From positions 1 to 36,672 of the IMG/VR virus record IMGVR_UViG_3300036799_000281: 36,672 nucleotides of DNA; one strand, written 5' to 3'. Positions 13,099 through 22,097 of the stretch are shown one piece after another (position 1 is the first letter of the stretch; each line of letters starts with the position of its first letter). This DNA is from a virus. The translations under genes and the position numbers were made by a program. The notes beneath the pieces were generated by a model. It worked only from the letters and a program-made list of their open reading frames with translations, ran no database searches and had not been told where the DNA came from.

Positions 13099-15195
13099 TC
13101 AGCGCGGGAGGAGGAAGCGCTCGGTGACGAGCATTTCGGCGGCGTGTTTGTCGGTGACGACGGTGTCTTCCTCGACGTCGTTGTCGTTGCGGCGCAGACG
13201 GACCGCCAACCGGTTGATCAGGCCCAGTTCGCCTTCGGGCTCGAGGTAGAGGCCACCGCCGCGGTACATCGACGGAGGCCCGTCGTAGGTGCCGGTCGAG
13301 TCCTGCCGCTCACAGCCGCGCTGATCGAACTGGGCCTTGCGGCCCGAGAAGCAGACGCGACCAGGCTCGTCGGCGCCCAGAAGTTCGAAGGGAGCGAGGA
13401 GGCGTCTACCGGCGGTCGCGGAGGTATAGACGTCGTATAGGCCCGCCCTGCCTGAGGCGAGGGCGCCGCCCGAGGCCAGATCCGCGGACTGGCCTCTGAT
13501 CTCCTTGACGTCGCTGGGCGCCGCCGCCCGCCAATTCCCATTGGCGGCGACCGAGAGTTCGAGCGAGTGGTCCTGGGGAAGGGTGTACCCCGTCGGTTCT
13601 TCCCCGACGGCGCGGAACGTGACGATAGGAACGGAGTCGAGCGGCGTGGCGACGCCGGCGACGACCTTGACCACTTCGAGAAGGACGGAGGCTTCCCAGA
13701 ATTTGGATTCGAACAATTCGCCTACCAGGCTGGCCTGCAGGGAGAGGACGCCGACGAGGTAGTTGGTCGTGCCGACGTAGCGCCCGAGCAGGCCGATCCG
13801 GGAAGCTCCCTTTCGGAGTGCGGTCCCGGCCTTCACGATCGTGGAGCTCTGGAAGGTCGCGTAGGAGGTCGCGCCTAGAAGGGCGAAGCAGCCGGCGGTG
13901 AGGCTCACATCGGAGACGGCGGTCCGTTCGAGGTAATGCCCGGCGTTCACCTTGAAACCGTTGGCTCCCGTTTTCCCGGCCTCCGCCCAGGTGATCGCGG
14001 TCGGATATTTCGGTTCCTTGCCTTCGAGGTTGCCTTCCGCCTGTTCGAAGGGGTCGAGGCAAAGGAGGCTCGTCGGGGTGTTTTCGGCGATCCCCCGTGC
14101 TCGCGCGGCTCCCTTGGTGGTCGGCTGGAAGATCAGGTAGTTCCCGGCGTTGGCCGGGTTGCCTTCCGTCGAGCGCTGTTCGAAACGGATCTCCGAGGTC
14201 TGTGCGCCCAGCTCGACCTGGTCGAGGAAGACTTCGCCCATGTAGAGCTCCGACCAGCCGCCCACGACGACCGGCTGCTTCCATTCGAGCGTCTGCAGCG
14301 GGCCGTCGCCGTTGCGATAGGAGATCCGGAAGAGCGCAGCTTCGGAGACCGCCTTCACCCGGGCATAGATCGCGAAGGAACCGACGTGGGAGATGCGCCC
14401 CGTCCCGAACATCGCCGTCGGCTGGGACACCGCGATCGCGACGATCGCTTTTTCGGAGCCGAAGGCGCCGGCGACGGTTTCGAGTTTGCCCCCGAAGCCG
14501 GTGGTGACCAGGTCGGTCGAGGCCTTGAGGAGGAGGGCCGGATTGGCTTCGCTGGTGACGACGTCACGGCCCCACGCCGCGAAGCGGCGGTCCTGGGTGG
14601 CTTTGTCGGTGACGATCAGCTCCGCTTCGGCGGGGACGTCGCCGAGCACGCCCGGGATGTAGAGGACCTGCAGCGGTTCGGCGGCCGATTCGGTCAAGGC
14701 CTTGATCACCCGTCGCGGCCGCGTCCAGAACGAGGCACAGGTCAGTTTGATCTTGAAGACGGGCGCGTCGATCAGCCAGCCCGCCGTGTCGCCGGTCGCG
14801 GTGACCGGCACTTCGGTGATATCGCCGGTCTTCACGTAGCCCGTGTAGGGCCTTTCGGTGTTGTGGACGGTCCAGATGATCGGCTGGCCGCCGAAGACCT
14901 TCTCGCAGGCCTGGACGGCGTCGTTGAGCTCGCCCGCTTTTGCCAGGGTGGCTTCGGTGACCGCCTGCTTCGTCGCCCCCGCCTGCGGCGTCACCCTGAT
15001 CATCCATTCGAGGTAGGCCGGGGTGTAATGACTTTCGCCCGCCAGCTCTTCGCCGTCGGCGTCGGGGTTGGAGACCAGCACCGGCTTCTTCTGGGCGGGC
15101 GTGAAGTTGAAGTTTTCGACGAAGAAGTCCGTGTCGGGCCCGTCGTTGACCAGGAGGCCGCCCAACTGCCAGAGCTCGGACGTCGAGACCGTCAT
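13099..15195 (-). CDS. Minor tail protein, distal-tail-like (698 aa)
   Basis: ATG start; its stop is followed by a 32-bp gap, and its start overlaps the tape measure stop (ATGA). The N-terminal ~200 residues (WLIDAPVFKIKLTCASFWTR, EWMIRVTPQ, TGYVKTGDI) fit a distal-tail (Dit)-like fold that joins the tail tube to the tip. The middle and C-terminal parts are beta-rich with repeated FRISY/IYARV-type strands, possibly carbohydrate-binding modules. Being the first gene after the tape measure is the standard Dit position in siphoviruses. There is no sequence-level proof of the subfamily. Confidence 0.7.
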   Translation of the reverse strand: MTVSTSELWQLGGLLVNDGPDTDFFVENFNFTPAQKKPVLVSNPDADGEELAGESHYTPAYLEWMIRVTPQAGATKQAVTEATLAKAGELNDAVQACEKVFGGQPIIWTVHNTERPYTGYVKTGDITEVPVTATGDTAGWLIDAPVFKIKLTCASFWTRPRRVIKALTESAAEPLQVLYIPGVLGDVPAEAELIVTDKATQDRRFAAWGRDVVTSEANPALLLKASTDLVTTGFGGKLETVAGAFGSEKAIVAIAVSQPTAMFGTGRISHVGSFAIYARVKAVSEAALFRISYRNGDGPLQTLEWKQPVVVGGWSELYMGEVFLDQVELGAQTSEIRFEQRSTEGNPANAGNYLIFQPTTKGAARARGIAENTPTSLLCLDPFEQAEGNLEGKEPKYPTAITWAEAGKTGANGFKVNAGHYLERTAVSDVSLTAGCFALLGATSYATFQSSTIVKAGTALRKGASRIGLLGRYVGTTNYLVGVLSLQASLVGELFESKFWEASVLLEVVKVVAGVATPLDSVPIVTFRAVGEEPTGYTLPQDHSLELSVAANGNWRAAAPSDVKEIRGQSADLASGGALASGRAGLYDVYTSATAGRRLLAPFELLGADEPGRVCFSGRKAQFDQRGCERQDSTGTYDGPPSMYRGGGLYLEPEGELGLINRLAVRLRRNDNDVEEDTVVTDKHAAEMLVTERFLLPR

Positions 15196-18100
15196 ACCGT
15201 TCCCAACTGGCCATCGCCAGGCGTCAGTTCCTGGTGCGCGATCTTCGGGCCGAGGGTGCCACCGAGGATTTCGGCGAGAGCCTGCCAGGCCACCGCGCTG
15301 TTGGTGCCGATCGCCGAGGTGGCGAGTGCAGTCTGTTCGCCCATCTTCTGGGTGAGTTCCTTGATCGCTTCGGTGTGGGCTTCCATCGCCGCCTTCTCTT
15401 CTTCTTCGCGGGTCGCCTGTTCTTCGGCCGCCTTTTCGATCGCTTCGGTCTGCGCTTCGATCGCTTCCTGCTCGGGGCTCGGGCCTTCTTCCCCTGACCC
15501 CGCTTCGCGGAAGGAGCTCAGCTCTTCGTTGGCGCCGTGGAGGCCTTCGAGGAGGTGTTCACGCTGGGCGAGCAGCTTCTTGCGCTGGCCCGGGCTGTTT
15601 TCGTGTTGCAGTTCCCGGTTGACCTTGGCGAGCTGCTTCTGGATCCTCGTCTTGTTGGCCTTCTCGAGTTCCATCCCGTAGGCGCTCGCGCCGACCGGGT
15701 TCTCACCGTGTTCTTCGCCATAGGTGACGGCTTCTTCGGCGATCTCCACTTTCTGGGCGAAGCTGAGGCCGGGCTGCTGGAGCGCCTTCTTGAACTTCGG
15801 CGGCATCCAGGAGGCGGAGGCGGTGACCTTGCCCGGCTTGAGCGCGCCGACGCCGACTGGGGTGCCGTGAGGGGAGATCCGGGTGGTTGCGCCGGTGCTT
15901 TCGGATTCTCCGATCGCCGGTTTCACCGTGCTGGTGTGGCCCTTGGATCCCGCGCCGGTCGCGACCGCCCCGGCAGAGCCCCTGATCACCGCGGTGCCGG
16001 TCGCGTCGGTGGGGAAGTCGGAGGTCGAGAAGCCAAGCTTCTTCACCCCGCCTTCGGTGACGTCGATCGCCCGCTGGGTGAACCCGGCGGGCCCGAGGTC
16101 GATGATCGGCAGATCTGCCGAATGTCCGTCGATCGAGACGTCGGCGTAAACCGGGTGGCCCGCACGGGACTCTTCCATCCACTTCTGGGTGGTGGGGTTG
16201 TCCCAACCCGATTCGGTGCCGGGGTTCAGGTTCATGGCGATGCCGGGTTGAGAAGTGTTGCCGCCGCCGGCCGTGGCGCCACCGTTGAACCAGCTGACCT
16301 TCCCCGAGACATTGCCGCCGCCGGCAAAGCGAGGGAGTCGGCCCCCGCGGGCCCGGAACTGCCCATGCTCGATCCAAGGCCAGCCCTTTTCGGCCTTCAC
16401 CCGCTGGACCCAGGGGTAATACGTCGCGGATTTCGGCAGGGGCGGGTTCTGGTACTTGATCCCAGCCCTCGAGTAGATCTGCGGTGCCGCCCAAAGGGCG
16501 AACGCTTCGGCGCCACCCTCCCGGAGCGGAGGGTTGCCGGCGAGGTTGTTGCGCTGGAAGTAGTGGGCCCACTCGTGGATCAGGGTCTCCTTCACCACAT
16601 TCGGTTTCTTGCCGATCCAGCCCTCGAACCACTTCGGATAGCCGAGGTAGTTTTTGGCCAGCTTCCCGTTCTTGCCGAAGACCTTGTTGTCGCCGACGAA
16701 CGCCCCTCCCCACGCCGTCGTGTCGAAGTTGGCCGGCGGCATCGATGAGGGTGAGCCGCCGTAGAAGGGAGCAGCGGACGGCCAGACCGATTGCATGAGG
16801 TCCTGGACGGCCTGACCCTGCTTCGAGAGGTGGAGGGCCTTACCGGTGCCGATGCGGCCGCCTCGAGCCTTGAACTGACCGTGCTCTATCCAGTTCTGGC
16901 CCAGCTGGTCGGCCACCCGTTCCCCGAAGCCCTTGTAGCCGCCGCCCGGCCAGGGCATCCCGGCCGGGTCGATCCCGAAGACACCTGGGCCGGCCCAGCG
17001 AGCGAAGTCCGTGGCGCCGCCCTCCCGTTGCCAGTGGGATAGGCCGGGCTTCTGAAAGACGTGGGCCCACTCGTGGAGAAGCGACTCCTCGCCGTAGCGA
17101 TTGCCGGCCATCGCCCGCCCCATCCAGCCCTTGTCGAAGAAGACCGCCTTGTGGCCGGGCGCGCCTTCCACCTTCCCGACGTCGCCTTCAGTGCCGGTGA
17201 GGCCGCGGGCAAGGTAGTCGCCGGCCGGGTAGGCACTCCTCGGCGACTGCCCATAGAGGCCTGCAGCGTGGCCCCAGGCCCTCGCCAGGAACTTGTCGAC
17301 CGCGGGCGTCGAGCCTTCGATGACCGCGCCGCCTCGAGCGTGCCCCGTCCCCGACATGTGGCCGTCGTCGACAAAGCCGATCGGCAGCAGAAGCTTGGGG
17401 CCCTTGTAGCCGACGGTCGCGGCCATGAAGGCGGCTCGGTTGGCGAGCGCGGCCGCTTCGTGCATCCCCCCGAAGTCGACTGCACCACCGGGGTAGGAGG
17501 TCTTCGTGTGTTCGTCATCCGGGAAGCCGAGTTCAGCCGAGTGCTGGGGCGTGCGGTAACCCGAGGTAATTCGACCGTCCCAGCCATGGGCGACCGCGTA
17601 TTCGAGCTCGGGGATGATCCACTTGTCCACCGGGTAGCCGTCGAAGGAGCCGACCCCCGACGGGACCTTGCCGCTGTAGGTTGCCGCGGTGCCGGTCGAG
17701 GGTTTCGGTTCGTGCGCTTCGAAGTACCTGTTCACCGCGGCCGCGGCGTGCGAAAGAGCGCCGTGGCCGACAGCGCCGACGAGGCCCGGGCCCGCGACCT
17801 TGACCTCGCCTCCCTTCGCGGCGTAGTGGGGGCGGTCGAAGGCCCCGAAGAAGCCGTCCATGCCGGCGACGCCGAAGGTGTTGGCGACGGCGTAGTCGAG
17901 GGGACCGCGCTGGTGGCGGTTCACCACCATCAGGTCCTCGCCCGGAGCGACCATCGCCGACATCACACCGTTCACCTGGAGGCCGACCGTGTCGTTGAGG
18001 CCCTGTCCGCCGACCCGGGCGAGACCGCCGCCGGCGTAGTTGTGGTGTTTGGCATCCCCGGCGACGCGCGAGCCGCCGCCTTCGCTGTTGAGCTGGGTCC

Positions 18101-20987
18101 CGCCCATCCTCGAGGGGCCGAAGACGATCGCCTCGAATTCGACCATGTCGTGCAGGCCGAGCGCTTTCAACATCGCGTTGGTGTTGGTGCCGATGTTGTC
18201 GAGCGCGCCGCCGACGCCGGTCGCAGCTTCGTAGAAGGCTTCGGCGACCGGACCCGTCGCGCCCTTTTTCACCCCTTCGCGCAGCTGCTTGTTGGTGGCG
18301 CCGAAGTGGCTGATCTCGAACTTGGTGAGGGATTCGATCTGCCGTTCGATCTTCGGGTGGCCGTCGGCCCAGGCCTGGAGCATCTTGTTGGTCGAGTCGA
18401 TCGAGGAGGTGCGCGCCGCCTTCGGCATCTGTTCGAGCTCGGCTTCCCACTTCTTGACTCCGCTCGAGGTGATGCCTCCGGCCTTCTTGAAGGAGTCGGA
18501 GGTGGCCTTGGCGAGCCCGAACGGGTCATCGCCCTTGATTAGGTGGATTTCGCCTAGGAGCTTGTCGATCTGCTTCTGCCCGGTCTTCGCCTTGATAGTG
18601 CCGTCATCCATGCCTTCTTCGATCGAGGCGACTGCGCCTTCCATGGCCTCGGCGGTGTGCGTGCGCCAGCCGGAAGTGCCCTGTCCCCACGCCGTGTCGG
18701 CCTCGGAGAGACCCGCCACCAGGTCCCTGTCGATCGCGCCCATCCCGAGGGCGACGTCGCCTTTCATCTGGCCCAGCACCTGACTGAAGTTGGCGCGAGC
18801 GTTCTTGATCGCCGCGATCTGCCGATTGACGGCCGCCAGTTCGTCGGAGTAAGCCTTTATGACCGCTTTCGGCTGTTCCGAGTATTCGGCCGACTGGCGC
18901 TTATCGCGCAGTTCCGCCCTGACGCCCCGAAGGCCGGTAGCGCCTTCCCGGTAGGTCGTCCCGTATTCGGTCCCGGGAACGTCGCCGGCGCCCTGGCGCT
19001 GCCCTTCGCGGCCGAGGGCGCCGTGGTCGACCAGCTTCTGCAGGCGCCCGCTTTCGCGCTCCTTCCTGAAGCCGTTGAGGAAACTACGGGCCTCCTTGGC
19101 GCCCGCCTGTTCGAGCTCCGCGCCTTCGTCCCCGACCGAGTCGAGCATGATGCCTGCAATCCCGCCGACAGCCGCCCCGATGCCGGTTCCGATGCCGGGC
19201 GCGATCGCGCTGCCGATCGCCGCGCCGACGCCGGCACCCTGGATAGCGTCACCGACCTTGGTGGCCAGGTCACTGTCGCCGACTTCCTTGACCACCTGGC
19301 CGACGACCAGGCCACCGACCCCGTAGGTCAGGAGGCCCTTGCCGAGGCTGCCGGCGATCGAACGGGCCGAGGAGAGCGTCGCGGAACGGGCCGCGGAGGA
19401 CGACGAGCCGAGGCCGAGGCTGAGGGCGTCTCGCGTAGCGTCGCCCTCCGAGATCCCGGCGCTGGCGACGCCGATGTCCCTCGAGCTCAACTCTCCGGCA
19501 CGCTGGAGCGACGCCTGCTCCGCTCGCCTCTCGGTACCCAGCCATCCAACCGGTAGAGCCGCCGACTCCGCCGAGGCGGCCGCCGTCGTCGCGGTGCGGC
19601 CCGCAGGAATCACGCCGCCCATCGCCAGGTTCGAGGCCTCCTCCGCGCCCGTCATCCCCTCGAAGGCCTTGGTCGCCCTGCCGACGAGCGTGATGATGCC
19701 GCCGACCCCCTTCGTGACCGGGCCCAACGCCGCGGCGGCGAGGCCGAGGACGACGATCCAGTGCTTCGCGCCGGCCGGCAGCTGGTCGAACTCGTGGGCG
19801 ATGTCACCTACGTCGTGTGAGACTTCCTTCAGGATCGGCAGCAGCACCGGGGTCAGTTCATTGCCGAGTTCGACCAGGTCGGCCTGCAGCTGCGCCCACT
19901 CCTCCTGCCACTGATTGGCTTCGCTTTCGCGGGCCGTCTTCAGGTTCTTGTCGGTGCGCCCCTCGATCGTTTCCAACCGTTCATAGGTGGCTTCGAGGTC
20001 CTTGAGGTTCTGCAGCTGGGCGAGGATCCCGCGGGAGGTGCGGCCGCCGCCGAAGAGTTCCTCGATGGCCTGCGTCTGGGCGAATTTCGGCAGCCCTTCC
20101 AGGTGTTCTTTGAGGTCCTGGAGCGCGTGCAGCCAGCCCCGTGGGCCTTCCTCGGCTTTTTCGCCGAGCTCGTCGAGGCCCAGGCCGAGTCGCTTGGTCG
20201 CGTCTTTCGCCTTTTCGGTGTAGGGGACGAGCTGCTGGAAGTTCATGGCCAGCCCGTAGGCGGCTTTCTGGGCCGGCACACCGCGGGCCGTCATGAAGGC
20301 GATCGCCGCGCCGACGTCGGTCAGTTCGAGGCCTGCCGCTTTCGCCGCCGGGACCACCCCGGTCGAGAGGGACGCGGTGAGTTCCCCCATCTGCGTGTCC
20401 CCGGCACCCATGGTGCCGTTGAGGATCCCGATCGTTTCGTGCAGGTCTTCGGTGCCCTTGATCCCGGTCTTCATCGCCGAGACGACGGCGTAGGTCGTTT
20501 CGGCGAGACCCGACTGCCCCAGCATCGCCAGGTCGGCGGACTGCTTGAGGGCGTCGATCGCCTTTTTCCCGTGGTAGCCGTCGGAGGCGATGTGGTACAT
20601 CGCTTCGCCCAGTTCGTTTGGGCCCTGGGTGTATTTCCCCGACTGCGACATCTCGAGGATCGCCTTCTTGTACTCGTCGACCTGGGCTTTGGTGCTCTCG
20701 GTGTGGGTTTCCACCAACAGCATCGTTTTGTCGAAGTCGAGGCCCATCTTCACCGCGGCCGCACCGACGCCGACCAGTGGCAGCGAGACGTACTTGCTGA
20801 GGCTGCCCCCGACCGTCGACATCCCCTTGCCGAACTTCTCGATCTTGGTGCCCGTCGACTCGACTGATCGACCGGCGGCATCAACCTGACGAGAGGCGGC
20901 CGCGGCCGCGGTGCCGGTTCCGGCGAAGGCTTTCCGCGCCGAGGCGTTGTCGCCGATGATCGAGATGACCAGCGTGCGCTCTGGCAT
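15192..20987 (-). CDS. Tape measure protein with M15-like and two HEXXH metallopeptidase-like domains
   Basis: A 1931-residue protein, the longest in the window. Residues ~60-400 are the TP901-type tape measure core (MGLDFDKTMLLVETHTESTK, IASDGYHGKKAIDALKQSAD). Hydrophobic stretches follow near 405-430 and 575-620 (IGSAIAPGIGTGIGAAVGGI). Residues ~1112-1222 are M15 peptidase-like: SGYRT (1142-1146), DDEHTKT, GGAVDFGG and DDGHMSGTGH. Two tandem repeats then each carry HEWAH-x-FQ (H1305 and H1471), a downstream REGGA with a possible Glu ligand (E1322, E1490), and a closing WIEHGQF-ARGGR. The C-terminus is coiled coil. It sets tail length and probably opens peptidoglycan during entry. The start has an upstream GGAGGGG; the stop overlaps the Dit-like gene. 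Confidence 0.85.
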   Translation of the reverse strand: MPERTLVISIIGDNASARKAFAGTGTAAAAASRQVDAAGRSVESTGTKIEKFGKGMSTVGGSLSKYVSLPLVGVGAAAVKMGLDFDKTMLLVETHTESTKAQVDEYKKAILEMSQSGKYTQGPNELGEAMYHIASDGYHGKKAIDALKQSADLAMLGQSGLAETTYAVVSAMKTGIKGTEDLHETIGILNGTMGAGDTQMGELTASLSTGVVPAAKAAGLELTDVGAAIAFMTARGVPAQKAAYGLAMNFQQLVPYTEKAKDATKRLGLGLDELGEKAEEGPRGWLHALQDLKEHLEGLPKFAQTQAIEELFGGGRTSRGILAQLQNLKDLEATYERLETIEGRTDKNLKTARESEANQWQEEWAQLQADLVELGNELTPVLLPILKEVSHDVGDIAHEFDQLPAGAKHWIVVLGLAAAALGPVTKGVGGIITLVGRATKAFEGMTGAEEASNLAMGGVIPAGRTATTAAASAESAALPVGWLGTERRAEQASLQRAGELSSRDIGVASAGISEGDATRDALSLGLGSSSSAARSATLSSARSIAGSLGKGLLTYGVGGLVVGQVVKEVGDSDLATKVGDAIQGAGVGAAIGSAIAPGIGTGIGAAVGGIAGIMLDSVGDEGAELEQAGAKEARSFLNGFRKERESGRLQKLVDHGALGREGQRQGAGDVPGTEYGTTYREGATGLRGVRAELRDKRQSAEYSEQPKAVIKAYSDELAAVNRQIAAIKNARANFSQVLGQMKGDVALGMGAIDRDLVAGLSEADTAWGQGTSGWRTHTAEAMEGAVASIEEGMDDGTIKAKTGQKQIDKLLGEIHLIKGDDPFGLAKATSDSFKKAGGITSSGVKKWEAELEQMPKAARTSSIDSTNKMLQAWADGHPKIERQIESLTKFEISHFGATNKQLREGVKKGATGPVAEAFYEAATGVGGALDNIGTNTNAMLKALGLHDMVEFEAIVFGPSRMGGTQLNSEGGGSRVAGDAKHHNYAGGGLARVGGQGLNDTVGLQVNGVMSAMVAPGEDLMVVNRHQRGPLDYAVANTFGVAGMDGFFGAFDRPHYAAKGGEVKVAGPGLVGAVGHGALSHAAAAVNRYFEAHEPKPSTGTAATYSGKVPSGVGSFDGYPVDKWIIPELEYAVAHGWDGRITSGYRTPQHSAELGFPDDEHTKTSYPGGAVDFGGMHEAAALANRAAFMAATVGYKGPKLLLPIGFVDDGHMSGTGHARGGAVIEGSTPAVDKFLARAWGHAAGLYGQSPRSAYPAGDYLARGLTGTEGDVGKVEGAPGHKAVFFDKGWMGRAMAGNRYGEESLLHEWAHVFQKPGLSHWQREGGATDFARWAGPGVFGIDPAGMPWPGGGYKGFGERVADQLGQNWIEHGQFKARGGRIGTGKALHLSKQGQAVQDLMQSVWPSAAPFYGGSPSSMPPANFDTTAWGGAFVGDNKVFGKNGKLAKNYLGYPKWFEGWIGKKPNVVKETLIHEWAHYFQRNNLAGNPPLREGGAEAFALWAAPQIYSRAGIKYQNPPLPKSATYYPWVQRVKAEKGWPWIEHGQFRARGGRLPRFAGGGNVSGKVSWFNGGATAGGGNTSQPGIAMNLNPGTESGWDNPTTQKWMEESRAGHPVYADVSIDGHSADLPIIDLGPAGFTQRAIDVTEGGVKKLGFSTSDFPTDATGTAVIRGSAGAVATGAGSKGHTSTVKPAIGESESTGATTRISPHGTPVGVGALKPGKVTASASWMPPKFKKALQQPGLSFAQKVEIAEEAVTYGEEHGENPVGASAYGMELEKANKTRIQKQLAKVNRELQHENSPGQRKKLLAQREHLLEGLHGANEELSSFREAGSGEEGPSPEQEAIEAQTEAIEKAAEEQATREEEEKAAMEAHTEAIKELTQKMGEQTALATSAIGTNSAVAWQALAEILGGTLGPKIAHQELTPGDGQLGTV
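16107..16120. repeat. Dispersed palindrome CGGCAGATCTGCCG, copy 4
   Basis: Perfect 14-bp copy inside the tape measure gene, read as SADLP in the stretch DGHSADLPIIDL. Confidence 0.85.
16326..17310 (-). repeat. Tandem duplication of HEWAH metallopeptidase-like domain within tape measure gene
   Basis: Two protein-level copies of ~150-165 residues (about 1226-1380 and 1390-1555). They share A-x-x-YG-SP-S, HEWAH-x-FQ, REGGA-x-x-FA-WA-P, and WIEHGQF-ARGGR in the same order. HEWAH starts are 166 codons apart (17075 and 16577). The copies have diverged in sequence, so the duplication is not recent. Confidence 0.8.
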
Positions 20988-21013
20988 CAGGCGATCGCCC
21001 CTCCACGCACGAA

Positions 21014-21044
21014 GGGCCCAGCCGTGGCGATCACGACTGGGCCC
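21014..21044 (-). other. Hairpin around the frameshift-product stop codon
   Basis: Perfect 8-bp arms (GGGCCCAG and CTGGGCCC) with a 15-nt loop that contains the TGA ending the -1 frame of the tail chaperone. It sits just before the tape measure Shine-Dalgarno and may influence its translation. There is no U-run, so it is not a terminator. Confidence 0.5.
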
Positions 21045-21195
21045 TCAGCTTTTCCGCGGCACGCCTCTGCATCTGCGCGATCTGCGCAGGCGAGAAACGG
21101 TGCATGTCGTCGGGCATCACGCGGAAGACCTCTAGGAGGCTTTCGTCCCAGAGCTCGCGGGGGTCCGTTTGCCACGCCCCGCTTTCGTAGGAGGG
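21031..21195 (-). CDS. Tail assembly chaperone, -1 frameshift extension
   Basis: This -1 reading frame has no good start of its own and joins the upstream chaperone by frameshift. It reads ELWDESLLEVFRVMPDDMHR, FSPAQIAQMQRRAAEKLRAQ and a final Ser, a typical gpT-like tail end, and stops at TGA 21031-21033. A TGA in this frame at 21196-21198 means the shift must occur between 21195 and 21132. No canonical X-XXY-YYZ heptamer is in that window; an ACCCCC run at 21159-21164 is one candidate. The hairpin at 21014-21044 surrounds its stop. Confidence 0.75.
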   Translation of the reverse strand, partial: PSYESGAWQTDPRELWDESLLEVFRVMPDDMHRFSPAQIAQMQRRAAEKLRAQS

Positions 21196-21503
21196 TCAGA
21201 TGCCTCCTCGGCCGGGTCGTAGACGATGTCCAGTTTTTTGCTGGCCATGACGTCGTCGAGCGCGGCGGCCTTTTTGCGGCGCCGGAGCGCGACGAAGGCG
21301 AGGAAGGCCTGCAGCTTTTCCGACAGGAAGAAGCGCCCGCCCATCGCGAGTGGGTAGGGCACGCCCATGTGGTCCTCGATCTCGATCCGCTCACCCGTCG
21401 TCAGATCGGTGAGGTCGAGGTCGAGCGGTTTCCCGTCGTCGAGGGTGAAGCGGATCTTCTTGACGCCCTCCTGGGCATCGGCGTCGCCTTTGGCTTTCGG
21501 CAT
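21132..21503 (-). CDS. Tail assembly chaperone, short form
   Basis: A 123-residue protein from ATG at 21503, chosen because AGGAGG lies eight bases upstream; an upstream ATG at 21563 has no ribosome site. The sequence is typical of the first chaperone ORF between tail tube and tape measure (VKKIRFTLDDGKPLDLDLTD, RFFLSEKLQAFLAFVALRRR, then KKAAALDDVMASKKLDIVYD). Near its end a -1 shift gives a longer product ending at 21031. In siphoviruses such pairs coat the tape measure protein and recruit tail tube subunits. The ratio of the two forms is normally set by the shift efficiency. Confidence 0.8.
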   Translation of the reverse strand: MPKAKGDADAQEGVKKIRFTLDDGKPLDLDLTDLTTGERIEIEDHMGVPYPLAMGGRFFLSEKLQAFLAFVALRRRKKAAALDDVMASKKLDIVYDPAEEASDPPTKAGRGKRTPASSGTKAS

Positions 21504-21615
21504 CGCGGGGTCCTCCTGTTCCGTGGATGGTTCGGATGGCTCGTGCGGCGCCGCGGCCGCCATCCTCGGCCGGGCGCCGCACGTGTGACCGGCAGGACTG
21601 CCGGTGGAAGCTGGG

Positions 21616-22053
21616 TCAGCCTTTGAAGCCGGCGTAACGCCGGGCGAGCTCGACGGGGAGCTCGCCGAGCGCGGCCGCGATCTCGTTCGCGTCCTCCATC
21701 ACCTGGCCGCTGATGAATTCGGAGCGCGGGATCTTGATCGGCACGCCTCGAGGCCTGATCGTGCCGCCCCAGTTGGAGACGGCGGCGTCAGGTTGCAGCG
21801 AGTAGAGCGAGACGCCGCCGACGCGGACGCTGGTCTTCACCGTTTTCCGCTTGCGCCCCGGCTGACCCTGGGAGTCTTCAGCCGGACTCTGCGCAAACGG
21901 CGGCGCGGTCGACGAGCGGATCTTGTCCCGCTCCACATTGCCGATCGCGCGGAGGGCCGCCGACGTCGCTTTGCCCAGCAACGGGCTCAGGGCGCGCATC
22001 TCCTTGGCGAAGACGCGCATCCCGTCGGTGCCGACGACCCCTCGACTCGGCAT
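21616..22053 (-). CDS. HK97 gp10-like/tail completion protein
   Basis: A 145-residue protein. An N-terminal helix pair (VFAKEMRALSPLLGKATSAA, LRAIGNVERDKIRSSTAPPF) is followed by a beta segment and loop (SLYSLQPDAAVSNWGGTIRP, RGVPIKIPRSEFISGQV) and a C-terminal helix. The 'W-GGTIRPRG' motif with flanking helices matches HK97 gp10-like neck/tail completion proteins. It normally lies among head-tail joining genes; here it is after the tail tube gene, which is a variation in order. The structural role is by family resemblance. Confidence 0.6.
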   Translation of the reverse strand: MPSRGVVGTDGMRVFAKEMRALSPLLGKATSAALRAIGNVERDKIRSSTAPPFAQSPAEDSQGQPGRKRKTVKTSVRVGGVSLYSLQPDAAVSNWGGTIRPRGVPIKIPRSEFISGQVMEDANEIAAALGELPVELARRYAGFKG

Positions 22054-22097
22054 TACCTACCTCCCAGACGCTCTGTCAGACGTTCCGAACGCCTGAG

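Noticed and set aside
21234-21240. CAAAAAA as the slippery site of the tail chaperone
   Set aside because: A -1 shift here meets a TGA at 21196-21198 before the conserved second-frame sequence.
6866-22092. 15-bp word AGACGTTCCGAACGC at 6866 and 22078
   Set aside because: One repeated 15-mer is within chance for a 36-kb GC-rich sequence and the contexts are unrelated.
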